Below are positions 1 to 5,826 of a DNA stretch of 5,826 nucleotides, piece by piece. The notes below the pieces were generated by a model. The model made no database searches and had not been told where the DNA came from. It saw nothing but the letters and a program-made list of their open reading frames with translations. The DNA comes from Bacillota bacterium (GTDB lineage Bacteria; Bacillota; Clostridia; Acetivibrionales; DSM-1351): positions 1 to 5,826 of the forward strand of contig JAEZIV010000368.1 in NCBI GenBank assembly GCA_023436515.1. Reading direction: 5' to 3'. Position 1 is the stretch's first letter, and each line of letters starts with the position of its first letter. A program made the translations under genes and the position numbers.

Positions 1-1
1 G

Positions 2-1024
2 GATATGGGACATAAGCGTCTTGCTCTTGAAACTGGAGAGGATCCGGAAAAATGTTCGATTGACTAAGTTCTGGAGAGTATCAATACCATATACTCCATC
101 AAGCACAAAAATGGCGCAATACGCAGAGTAAACGTCAATATTGCGGCTACAACTGTAGAAAACTACAAAAAACTGAAGGAAGCAGGCATAGGCACATATA
201 TCCTGTTTCAGGAAACCTACCATAAGCCTACCTATGAATACCTGCATCCTAGGGGTCCAAAGCATAACTATGCATATCATACAGAGGCCATGGACAGAGC
301 CATGGAGGCCGGAATAGATGATGTGGGCCTGGGGGTGCTTTTCGGATTAAACCTGTATAAGTATGATTTTGTAGGATTGCTCATGCACGCACAGCATCTT
401 GAGGATGCAATGGGGGTCGGGCCGCATACCATAAGCGTCCCTAGAATCAGACCAGCGGATGATGTGGATCTGTCTGAATACTCCAACGCTGTTCCTGACG
501 AAATATTTGAAAAAATAGTTGCAATTTTACGAATTACGGTTCCTTATACCGGAATAATAATGTCCACAAGAGAATCAGAAGAAACCCGTGCCGAGTGCCT
601 AAGATTAGGTGTATCGCAAATAAGCGGAGGTTCATCTACAAGCGTCGGTGGGTATGTTGAAAAGGAAAAGGAGAACACCTCGCAATTTGAGGTGAACGAC
701 ACAAGAACCCTTGATGAGATAGTAAACTGGCTTATCAGACTGGGCTATATCCCTAGCTTCTGTACTGCCTGCTATCGGGAGGGTAGGACCGGGGACAGAT
801 TTATGAGGCTTGTGAAAAGCGGAGCAATCGCAAATGTATGTCAGCCCAACGCACTAATGACCTTGAAGGAATATATTGAGGATTATGCTTTGCCGGAAAC
901 AAAGGCCCTAGGCGAAAAAATGATAAGCCAAGAGACTGAAAATCTAGGGAATCAGGATGTAAAACGCATAGTGAAAGAGCATCTCGGTGAGCTAGATCAG
1001 GGAAAGCGAGACTTTAGATTTTAA
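2..1024 (+). pseudogene. hydG: [FeFe]-hydrogenase H-cluster maturase HydG, 5'-truncated by the window edge and carrying an in-frame stop
   Basis: HydG is a radical SAM enzyme that cleaves tyrosine to make the CO and CN- ligands of the [FeFe]-hydrogenase active site. The frame starting at base 2 reads as HydG: DMGHKRLALETGEDP, then NGAIRRVNVNIAATTVENY, ILFQETYH, GPKHNYAYHTEAMDRAM, VGPHTISVPRIRPADD, and the terminal GKRDFRF. The C-terminal auxiliary-cluster motif CX2CX22C is intact, with Cys codons at 761, 770 and 839. The N-terminal CX3CX2C motif lies before the window. At 65-67 the frame has TAA after CSID, where relatives have Tyr (family pattern I-D/E-Y-V/I-L). The frame is the same on both sides, so this is a substitution and not a frameshift. 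About 318 codons follow the stop; a usual length near 470 residues would put it near residue 154. The ATG at 290 lies inside conserved sequence without a good ribosome binding site, so it is not taken as a start. Alternatives are a sequencing error or readthrough. Identity is near certain; pseudogene status is uncertain. Confidence 0.8.
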
Positions 1025-1055
1025 AAATTTCTTAATGTAGAATGGAGATGAGTGT

Positions 1056-2246
1056 ATGAGCCTAACTAATACGCCGGGTGCAAACAGAGTTCACATTGCT
1101 CTTTTTGGAAGAAGGAACAGCGGAAAATCCTCGCTGATTAACGCAATTACAGGACAGGATATCGCATTGGTATCCGAAATAGCCGGAACCACAACAGACC
1201 CTGTATATAAAGCCATGGAGCTCCACCCCATAGGTCCGGTAATGTTCATTGACACTGCAGGCTATGACGATGAAGGTACCTTGGGTGAATTGAGAATAGA
1301 GAAGACTAAAAAAGCCGTACTCAAGACAGATATTGCAGTGGTTTTCTTCTGTGGGACAGAATTAAGACTGGAGGAGGAATGGGTCAGTGAATTAAAGAAA
1401 AGAAAAATTCCCATTATTCCTGTGATAAATAAGGCTGATATTCTTGAAAATACAGGTGAGCTTGAAGCCGCTGTAAAGGCAGCCTTTGGTTTGACGCCTA
1501 TATTGATTAGCGCCAGAGAAAGGACCGGCCTCGATAAGGTGAGAGAAGAATTGGTCAGAGCTGTTCCTGAGGATTTTGAGAAAAAAAGCCTTACCGGTCA
1601 CCTTATTGATGAGGGCGACTTGGTTTTGCTTGTAATGCCCCAGGATATACAGGCGCCGAAGGGCCGGTTGATACTTCCTCAGGTTCAGGTTATTCGTGAT
1701 TTATTGGATAATAAATGTCTGGTAATGAGTGTAACTACTGACAAGCTGGAGCAGTCACTAAAATCCCTTGTAGCTCCTCCAAAGCTAATAATTACAGATT
1801 CCCAGGTCTTTAGCAGGGTATATGAAATGAAGCCGGAGGAAAGTCTGCTCACATCCTTTTCGGTACTTTTTGCCGAAAGTAAGGGGGATAAAGCTGCATA
1901 CCTTAAAGGTGCAGAGGCTATTGACATGTTGACTGAGTCCTCAGCAGTGCTTATAGCCGAAGCCTGTACCCATGCACCTTTAACTGAGGATATTGGTCGG
2001 GTTCAGCTCCCAAGACTGCTGAAAAAAAAGGTTGGAGAGGGCCTGACTATTGATGTTGTAAGCGGAGCTGATTTTCCAAAGGATTTATCAAAGTACTCAT
2101 TGGTTATACAGTGCGGCTGCTGTATGTTTAACAGGAAGTATGTAATGACCCGAATTGCTCTGGCTCAGGAGCAAGGAGTACCCATCTGCAATTACGGTAT
2201 CGCATTGGCAAAGATAAACAATATTCTTGACAAGCTCGCCTTATAG
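1056..2246 (+). CDS. hydF: [FeFe]-hydrogenase H-cluster maturation GTPase HydF
   Basis: HydF is a cytoplasmic GTPase and iron-sulfur scaffold that receives the HydE/HydG products and transfers the diiron subcluster to apo-hydrogenase HydA. The 396-residue length fits the family. The N-terminal G domain shows P-loop GRRNSGKS (18-25), switch I GTTTDP (44-49), DTAG (66-69), NKAD (125-128) and SAR (152-154). A middle dimerisation region leads to the C-terminal cluster domain with C304-T-H306 and Q352-C353-G-C355-C356. The three expected cluster cysteines (304, 353, 356) are present. The family motif is usually written CxH...HCxxC, so Gln replaces the second His and Cys355 is extra. The start ATG is preceded by GGAG at 1044-1047 with an 8-base gap. 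It lies 31 bases after hydG with no terminator between, so the two are probably cotranscribed. hydE is not in the window. Confidence 0.95.
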   Translation: MSLTNTPGANRVHIALFGRRNSGKSSLINAITGQDIALVSEIAGTTTDPVYKAMELHPIGPVMFIDTAGYDDEGTLGELRIEKTKKAVLKTDIAVVFFCGTELRLEEEWVSELKKRKIPIIPVINKADILENTGELEAAVKAAFGLTPILISARERTGLDKVREELVRAVPEDFEKKSLTGHLIDEGDLVLLVMPQDIQAPKGRLILPQVQVIRDLLDNKCLVMSVTTDKLEQSLKSLVAPPKLIITDSQVFSRVYEMKPEESLLTSFSVLFAESKGDKAAYLKGAEAIDMLTESSAVLIAEACTHAPLTEDIGRVQLPRLLKKKVGEGLTIDVVSGADFPKDLSKYSLVIQCGCCMFNRKYVMTRIALAQEQGVPICNYGIALAKINNILDKLAL

Positions 2247-2330
2247 GTGAGCGCCTGTATATATAAGGAACAATAAGCCCGATATTATACTAAATTAAGT
2301 AACATATGACAGCAAAAGCTTACAAAAATA

Positions 2331-2361
2331 TTGCATAATCAGTGGAATATGATAATATAAT
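2331..2361 (+). promoter_or_regulatory. Weak candidate housekeeping promoter upstream of mreB/mbl
   Basis: The 200-base gap 2247-2446 is very AT-rich and holds no gene. The best housekeeping match is TTGCAT at 2331-2336 and a perfect TATAAT at 2356-2361, but the 19-base spacer is longer than the preferred 17. In such AT-rich DNA a TATAAT can arise by chance. It would give an untranslated leader of roughly 100 bases before the mreB/mbl start. No convincing terminator for hydF was seen in the same gap, so readthrough from hydGF is also possible. Confidence 0.25.
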
Positions 2362-2454
2362 TAATAGATAATTTTTTAACTATATTTTTTGTAGATTCTA
2401 TATTTTATATCTATTTAATAAATATAACTTCTATCAGATTATCAAATTGTTTTT

Positions 2455-2461
2455 AAGGGAG
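2455..2461 (+). promoter_or_regulatory. Ribosome binding site that decides the mreB/mbl start
   Basis: AAGGGAG at 2455-2461 is a strong Shine-Dalgarno sequence. It is 9 bases from the TTG at 2471, but directly abuts the TTG at 2462 and lies downstream of the TTG at 2447. Only 2471 has proper spacing. The resulting N-terminus, MGFGQDIGIDLGTA, also matches the short start typical of MreB/Mbl proteins. Confidence 0.75.
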
Positions 2462-2470
2462 TTGTTTTTT

Positions 2471-3499
2471 TTGGGTTTTGGACAGGATATTGGAATAGAT
2501 TTGGGAACTGCCACAGTACTGGTCTATATTAAGGGTAAGGGTATCGTTTTAAGAGAGCCCTCCGTTGTTGCCATAGATAAAAACACAAACAAATTACTAG
2601 CTGTCGGGGAAGAGGCCAGGAGAATGCTGGGAAGGACACCCGGCAACATAGTTGCCATAAGACCGTTAAGAGAAGGTGTTATATCTGATTATGATATAAC
2701 CGAGCGCATGCTTAAATACTTTATAAGCAAAGTTACAGGCAGCAGGAGATTCTTCAAGCCACGAATAATGGTTTGTGTGCCAAGTGGAGTTACAGAGGTT
2801 GAAAAGCGTGCAGTTATAGATGCCTCAATGCAAGCAGGTGCGAGAAAAACTTATTTGATTGAAGAACCTATTGCAGCAGCTATTGGTGCCGGAATTGACA
2901 TAGCAAAGGCCTGCGGAAGTATGGTGGTAGATATGGGCGGTGGTACCACAGACATAGCTGTCATATCTCTTGGAGGTACTGTAGTAAGCACATCTATAAA
3001 GGTTGCAGGCGACAAATTTGACGAAGCAATCGTAAGGTACATGCTCAAAAAGCATAACATAATGATCTGTGAAAGAACAGCCGAGGAGCTTAAGATAAAT
3101 ATCGGTACTGTATTCCCAAGAGTACAGGAGGTAACTATGGATATAAGGGGAAGAAACCTTATATCAGGGCTACCAAAGACAATTACCATATCCTCCTCTG
3201 AAATGATGGAAGCACTTGAAGAGCCTATATCCAGCGTTGTTGAAGCAGTTCACTCTGTGCTGGAAAAGACTCCTCCTGAGCTTGCTGCTGATATTAGTGA
3301 TAGAGGTATTGTGATGACCGGAGGAGGAAGCCTTATATATGGGCTGGATAAACTTCTTCAGGAGAAAACAGGCATTAACGTTATTATTGCAGATGATTCA
3401 ATATCCTGTGTGGCTATGGGAACCGGGAAGGCACTTGACAATATTGAGGCAATCGAAGAGTCTGCCTTGTCCGAAAGAAGAGGAAATTATAAAAGATAA
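2471..3499 (+). CDS. mreB: Actin-like cell-shape protein of the MreB/Mbl family
   Basis: MreB/Mbl proteins are bacterial actins. They form ATP-dependent filaments on the inner face of the membrane and steer the elongation machinery that inserts sidewall peptidoglycan. From the TTG at 2471 the protein has 342 residues, the usual length. Visible motifs are phosphate-1 DLGTA (10-14), the IEEP segment with Glu131/132 that contains the presumed catalytic Glu, phosphate-2 VDMGGGTTD (153-161), ERTAEELK (201-208) and the adenosine-site TGGGS (283-287). RTPGNIVAIRPL and EKTPPELAADI are family signatures. VCVPSGVTEVE and IDASMQAGAR look MreB-like, while AGDKFD and GTVFP look Mbl-like, so the paralogue name is open. 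Position argues for mbl: in Bacillus subtilis mbl is followed by flhO-flhP, as here. A longer form starting at TTG 2447 (350 residues) lacks a ribosome binding site. A nested hairpin follows the stop codon. Confidence 0.95.
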   Translation: MGFGQDIGIDLGTATVLVYIKGKGIVLREPSVVAIDKNTNKLLAVGEEARRMLGRTPGNIVAIRPLREGVISDYDITERMLKYFISKVTGSRRFFKPRIMVCVPSGVTEVEKRAVIDASMQAGARKTYLIEEPIAAAIGAGIDIAKACGSMVVDMGGGTTDIAVISLGGTVVSTSIKVAGDKFDEAIVRYMLKKHNIMICERTAEELKINIGTVFPRVQEVTMDIRGRNLISGLPKTITISSSEMMEALEEPISSVVEAVHSVLEKTPPELAADISDRGIVMTGGGSLIYGLDKLLQEKTGINVIIADDSISCVAMGTGKALDNIEAIEESALSERRGNYKR

Positions 3500-3502
3500 T
3501 TA

Positions 3503-3569
3503 AAAAGAGTTAGCCATGTGACCCCCATAAGTACTTGTGGGGGTCATTTTAATAAAAGCTAACTCTTTT
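3503..3569 (+). terminator. Nested inverted repeat, probable terminator after mreB/mbl
   Basis: An inner hairpin pairs TGACCCCCA (3519-3527) with TGGGGGTCA (3538-3546), nine perfect base pairs. It can extend into the loop through T-G, A-T and A-T pairs to leave a GTAC tetraloop, and is followed by TTTTAAT. An outer perfect 12-base repeat encloses it: AAAAGAGTTAGC (3503-3514) and GCTAACTCTTTT (3558-3569). The unpaired gaps between the tiers are 4 and 11 bases. It begins just after the mreB/mbl stop codon and ends 12 bases before the sigma-28 -35 element, so it separates two transcription units. A-rich left and T-rich right ends suggest it could act in both directions. The repeat is certain; its function is inferred. 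Confidence 0.8.
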
Positions 3570-3581
3570 GCTAAATTTCAT

Positions 3582-3608
3582 TAAGTAAAACAGGATTTAT
3601 ACCGATAA
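3582..3608 (+). promoter_or_regulatory. Sigma-28 (SigD/FliA) promoter of the flagellar rod operon
   Basis: TAAG at 3582-3585, exactly 15 bases, then ACCGATAA at 3601-3608. This matches the sigma-28 consensus TAAA-N15-GCCGATAA at 11 of 12 positions with the correct spacing, if the -35 G and -10 A are counted against 3 of 4 and 7 of 8. Transcription would start near 3615, about 25 bases before the flgF start and just ahead of its ribosome binding site. The B. subtilis flhO-flhP genes are known SigD targets, which supports the call. Confidence 0.75.
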
Positions 3609-3640
3609 AATAGTGATGACACTTAACGAGGAGATTACTC

Positions 3641-4426
3641 ATGATAAGAGGGTTATATACTTCAGCCTGGAGTATGCTTGCCAACAGTAAAAAGATGGAT
3701 GTAATAACAAACAATATGGCAAATGTAAATACTTCCGGCTTTAAAAAGGATACTGTTGTATTTGAGAGCTTCCCTGACTTGTTAACCAAGAGGATACACG
3801 ATACAAAGAATTCGTCAAATATAGGTTCAATGTCACTGAGTAGTGACGTTGGAGAAGTATTTACATATTTTACTCAGGGTCAATTGAATCAATCCAACAA
3901 TAGGTTGGATGTGGCAATAAGTGATGATAATTCAGGAGAAGCTGCCAGTCCTGCTTTTTTTACCATTGGTGTGGTTAATCCCCAGGATAACAGCATAAAG
4001 GAGTATTACACCAAGGACGGAGCTTTCGCAATAAATGCAGCTAACCAGTTGGTTACAAAGGATGGGGACCTGGTGTTGGGGCAAAATGGACCTATAACTC
4101 TTGAGACCGGAGATTTTGCAATTGATAGTAAAGGAAATATTGTTCAGAATGGAACAATTATAGATACACTAAGAATTACTCAGTTCAATGATGCAACAAT
4201 GCTGAAGAAATACGGTAACAATCTTTTAGAGAATACCGGAAGTGAGACCTCTGAATTTACAGGTACTGTTTTGCAAGGCTACACAGAGGCCTCGAACGTG
4301 AATGTTATTAGTGAAATGGTTGATATGATTACAGTAATGCGTGCCTACGAAGCAAACCAGAAAATACTGCAAGCTCAGGATTCTACACTGGAAAAGGTTG
4401 TAAACGAAGTAGGAGTGGTAAGATAA
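3641..4426 (+). CDS. flgF: Flagellar basal-body rod protein, FlgF/FlhO type
   Basis: This is a component of the flagellar rod, exported by the flagellar type III system and assembled outside the membrane; there is no cleaved signal peptide, as expected. The 261-residue protein has the N-terminal rod-family motif (about 4-36, NNMANVNTSGFKK at 24-36) and the C-terminal rod/hook motif (211-261, GYTEASNVNVISEMV and MRAYEANQKILQ). These ends form the helical bundle that packs the axial structure. The segment FPDLLTKR (44-51) recalls FlhO of B. subtilis. YYTKDGAF (122-129) is the family's usual YTRDGxF segment. The conserved GxGFF loop before it is replaced by a longer stretch ending AFF (94-107). 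The start ATG has GAGGAG at 3628-3633, 7 bases upstream. It is the first gene after the sigma-28 promoter. FlgF versus a FlgG paralogue cannot be settled by eye. Confidence 0.9.
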   Translation: MIRGLYTSAWSMLANSKKMDVITNNMANVNTSGFKKDTVVFESFPDLLTKRIHDTKNSSNIGSMSLSSDVGEVFTYFTQGQLNQSNNRLDVAISDDNSGEAASPAFFTIGVVNPQDNSIKEYYTKDGAFAINAANQLVTKDGDLVLGQNGPITLETGDFAIDSKGNIVQNGTIIDTLRITQFNDATMLKKYGNNLLENTGSETSEFTGTVLQGYTEASNVNVISEMVDMITVMRAYEANQKILQAQDSTLEKVVNEVGVVR

Positions 4427-4503
4427 GACTGATAGGGTATTTAAATCCTTAATATATGTGGGGCAAGGCAACAAGCACAAGTAAAAAATCAGATTATGAT
4501 TAT

Positions 4504-4508
4504 GGGGG
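4504..4508 (+). promoter_or_regulatory. Ribosome binding site that decides the flgG start
   Basis: A GGGGG run at 4504-4508 followed by A lies 8 bases before the ATG at 4517. In-frame ATGs at 4496 and 4502 have no such site upstream and would place the run inside the gene. The protein from 4517 begins MMRALWTAGSGM, matching the usual FlgG N-terminus; 4520 is the only close rival. Confidence 0.65.
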
Positions 4509-4516
4509 ATAAAGTT

Positions 4517-5329
4517 ATGATGAGAGCTCTGTGGACAGCTGGTTCAGGCATGAAGGCTCAGCAGTTCAATGTAGATGTGATTTCAAATAATCTGGCAAAT
4601 GTTAACACCACGGGATACAAGAAAGAAAGAGTTGAATTTAAGGATCTCTTGTATGAGACTATGAATAGAGCCTATGTGCTTGAAGATGGCGGAAAGCCGG
4701 TCAATCTCCAGGTAGGACATGGTACAGCTGTCAGCTCCACTGTTCGTAACTTTGATACAGGGAATATAGATAAGACCGATTCTCCATTGGATTTTGCAAT
4801 TGAAGGAGAGGGTTTTTTCACCATATTGGGTCCTCAGGACAGAATTATGTACACTAGAGATGGTTCCTTCAAGATTAGTGTTACTGAGGATGGTCTACGA
4901 AAGCTTACAACCTCGGATGGATATTCAGTACTTGATGATGCCGAGCAGGAAATAGTATTTGACACTGATGTGGATGTATCAAATTTGATTGTTACCCCAC
5001 AAGGTCAAATGAGCTATAAAAATATTGACGGTGAGACAATTTCAATGGATCAGACCATAGGAATGGTTACCTTCCCCAATAAGTATGCTTTAGAGGCTGT
5101 AGGAAGAAACTTTTTCGAAAGAAATTCCGCGACAGGTGAGCCGGTTCAGGCAAGTCAGGAGCTGGTAGGCAGAAGCCTGATAAATCAGTATCATCTTGAA
5201 GCCTCAAATGTTCAGGTGGTTGATGAAATGGTTAAGCTGATTGTGGCTCAGAGAGCTTATGAAATAAGCTCCAAGGGTATTCAATCCTCAGACGACATGC
5301 TTCAGATAGCAAATAATCTGAAGAGGTAA
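4517..5329 (+). CDS. flgG: Flagellar basal-body distal rod protein FlgG (FlhP type)
   Basis: FlgG builds the distal rod, the drive shaft joining the basal body to the hook, after export by the flagellar type III system. From ATG 4517 it has 270 residues, near the usual 260-270. The N-terminal rod motif runs over about 5-36 (ALWTAGSGMKAQQ, NNLANVNTTGYKK at 24-36). FKDLLYETM, LQVGHGT (64-70), GNIDKTDSPLDFAIEGEGFF (82-101) and YTRDGSF (112-118) match FlgG closely and separate it from the hook protein FlgE. The C-terminal motif (221-270) reads YHLEASNVQVVDEMVKLI and AQRAYEISSKGIQ. It lies 90 bases after flgF with no terminator visible between, so it is expected in the same sigma-28 transcript. 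In B. subtilis the gene in this position is called flhP. An ATG at 4496 would add 7 residues but lacks a ribosome binding site. Confidence 0.93.
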   Translation: MMRALWTAGSGMKAQQFNVDVISNNLANVNTTGYKKERVEFKDLLYETMNRAYVLEDGGKPVNLQVGHGTAVSSTVRNFDTGNIDKTDSPLDFAIEGEGFFTILGPQDRIMYTRDGSFKISVTEDGLRKLTTSDGYSVLDDAEQEIVFDTDVDVSNLIVTPQGQMSYKNIDGETISMDQTIGMVTFPNKYALEAVGRNFFERNSATGEPVQASQELVGRSLINQYHLEASNVQVVDEMVKLIVAQRAYEISSKGIQSSDDMLQIANNLKR

Positions 5330-5375
5330 AACTCTTTAGTACTGAATTGATTACATAAGAGGGAGGAATTGCTCA

Positions 5376-5774
5376 GTGGGCGTTAGTGGAATTGACGGAA
5401 ACTCTAAAAATGCTATTCAAAATGCTCAGACCTATAACACAAAATCAACTGATGACGATTTTGAGCGAAGACTAAAGGCTGCTGCCGAAAAGGGCGACGA
5501 TTCTGAGCTTAAGCAGGTCTGTAAGGAGTTTGAAGCAATATTTATAAACATGCTGTATAAACAGATGAGAGCCACAGTACCAAAGACGGATTATCTCAAC
5601 AGTGATTCTGCTACAGATATATACAATTCAATGCTTGACGACAAGCTTGTTGAAGTAGCAGGGCAAAGAGGCATTGGCTTGGGTGAGATGATGTACAAAC
5701 AGCTGTCTAAACAGTATTCTAAGACTGGCAGCACCGAAAATGCTGCCGGAGGAGCAATAGATGAAAAAAAATAA
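5376..5774 (+). CDS. flgJ: Single-domain flagellar rod-binding protein (FlgJ N-terminal type)
   Basis: The protein corresponds to the rod-binding domain of FlgJ, which acts as a cap or chaperone for rod assembly. The domain covers about residues 46-113: VCKEFEAIFINMLYKQMRAT (48-67), VPKTDYLNSD, a YNSMLDDKL segment (83-91) and GIGLGEMMYKQL (99-110). At 132 residues it ends soon after, so it lacks the C-terminal peptidoglycan hydrolase domain of enterobacterial FlgJ; wall digestion must come from another enzyme. The first 45 residues are polar and probably flexible. The start is GTG, supported by GGGAGG at 5361-5366, 9 bases upstream. It follows flgG by 46 bases and its last 14 bases overlap the next gene. 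This single-domain form is common in Gram-positive and many other bacteria. Confidence 0.88.
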   Translation: MGVSGIDGNSKNAIQNAQTYNTKSTDDDFERRLKAAAEKGDDSELKQVCKEFEAIFINMLYKQMRATVPKTDYLNSDSATDIYNSMLDDKLVEVAGQRGIGLGEMMYKQLSKQYSKTGSTENAAGGAIDEKK

Positions 5775-5826
5775 TCTTAAATTGATTATTATTACATTAA
5801 GCATATTGGTATTGTCCCTCATTATT
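5761..5826 (+). CDS. Start of a gene for a membrane-anchored or exported protein, cut by the window end
   Basis: Only 22 codons are present: MKKNNLKLIIITLSILVLSL and two Ile. Two lysines at residues 2-3 and one at 7 are followed by an uninterrupted hydrophobic run, which fits a signal peptide or an N-terminal membrane anchor. The ATG has an excellent GGAGGAG at 5748-5754 with a 6-base gap. It overlaps the end of flgJ by 14 bases in another frame, so it is probably translationally coupled and part of the flagellar operon. A flagellum-related or envelope role is possible by position, but no family can be named from so short a piece. Confidence 0.7.
   Translation, partial: MKKNNLKLIIITLSILVLSLII

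Noticed and set aside
290..1024. A separate 244-residue gene starting at ATG 290
   Set aside because: The ATG encodes a Met inside the conserved HydG segment HTEAMDRAM, the upstream frame is conserved HydG, and there is no suitable ribosome binding site.
2241..2260. Possible terminator hairpin at the hydF stop (AGG...CCT)
   Set aside because: The stem is very short and interrupted and no T-run follows it.
2278..2285. CCCGATAT, a possible sigma-28 -10 element downstream of hydF
   Set aside because: Fifteen bases upstream there is ATAT, not TAAA, and the nearest TAAG gives a 10-base spacer; the downstream gene is mreB/mbl, not a motility gene.
2362..2440. AT-rich partial palindromes upstream of mreB/mbl
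   Set aside because: Only A/T bases pair over short lengths, which is expected by chance in such composition.
1392..3189. Open frames on the minus strand inside hydF and mreB/mbl
   Set aside because: They are antisense to well conserved coding sequence, show no recognisable family and lack ribosome binding sites of note.
4427..4503. Possible riboswitch or terminator between flgF and flgG (GGGGCAAGGCAACAAGCAC)
   Set aside because: Slight resemblance to part of a cyclic di-GMP aptamer, but the gap is too short and the paired stems are absent; no T-tailed hairpin either.
4226..5822. Minus-strand open frames over flgF and at the window end
   Set aside because: They are shadows of the rod genes and of flgJ with the following gene; the composition (many Cys, Phe, His) is not that of a normal protein.

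Overview
The window looks like a chromosomal segment from a flagellated, low-GC anaerobic Firmicute. The best guess is a clostridium of the Ruminiclostridium / cluster III type. The evidence is [FeFe]-hydrogenase maturation genes next to a Firmicute-style mreB/mbl plus flagellar-rod gene block, AT-rich intergenic DNA, strong AGGAGG-like ribosome binding sites and use of TTG and GTG starts. The species assignment is inference. All genes read on the + strand and no mobile element, CRISPR array, tRNA or rRNA was seen.

Bases 1-2246 hold two hydrogenase maturation genes. The first is the 3' two-thirds of hydG (radical SAM tyrosine lyase that makes the CO and CN- ligands of the H-cluster). After a 31-base gap comes complete hydF (GTPase scaffold that builds and delivers the diiron subcluster). 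hydG has an in-frame TAA at 65-67 where relatives carry a Tyr codon, so as written the gene is interrupted. hydF is intact but has Gln and an extra Cys in the C-terminal cluster motif.

Bases 2247-2446 are an AT-rich gap with a weak candidate promoter. Then comes an actin-like MreB/Mbl gene (preferred start TTG at 2471) that organises sidewall peptidoglycan synthesis. Four bases after its stop codon lies a 67-base nested inverted repeat that looks like a terminator.

Bases 3582-5826 are a flagellar rod operon. A near-consensus sigma-28 (SigD) promoter at 3582-3608 precedes flgF (flhO-like), flgG (flhP-like), a single-domain rod-binding flgJ and the first 22 codons of an overlapping gene for a membrane-anchored or exported protein. 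The order mbl - flhO - flhP is the one known from Bacillus subtilis, where flhOP is also a SigD unit; here a flgJ-type gene follows.

I see no previously undescribed system. The points most worth checking are the hydG stop codon, the HydF cluster-motif substitutions, the nested palindrome and the sigma-28 site.
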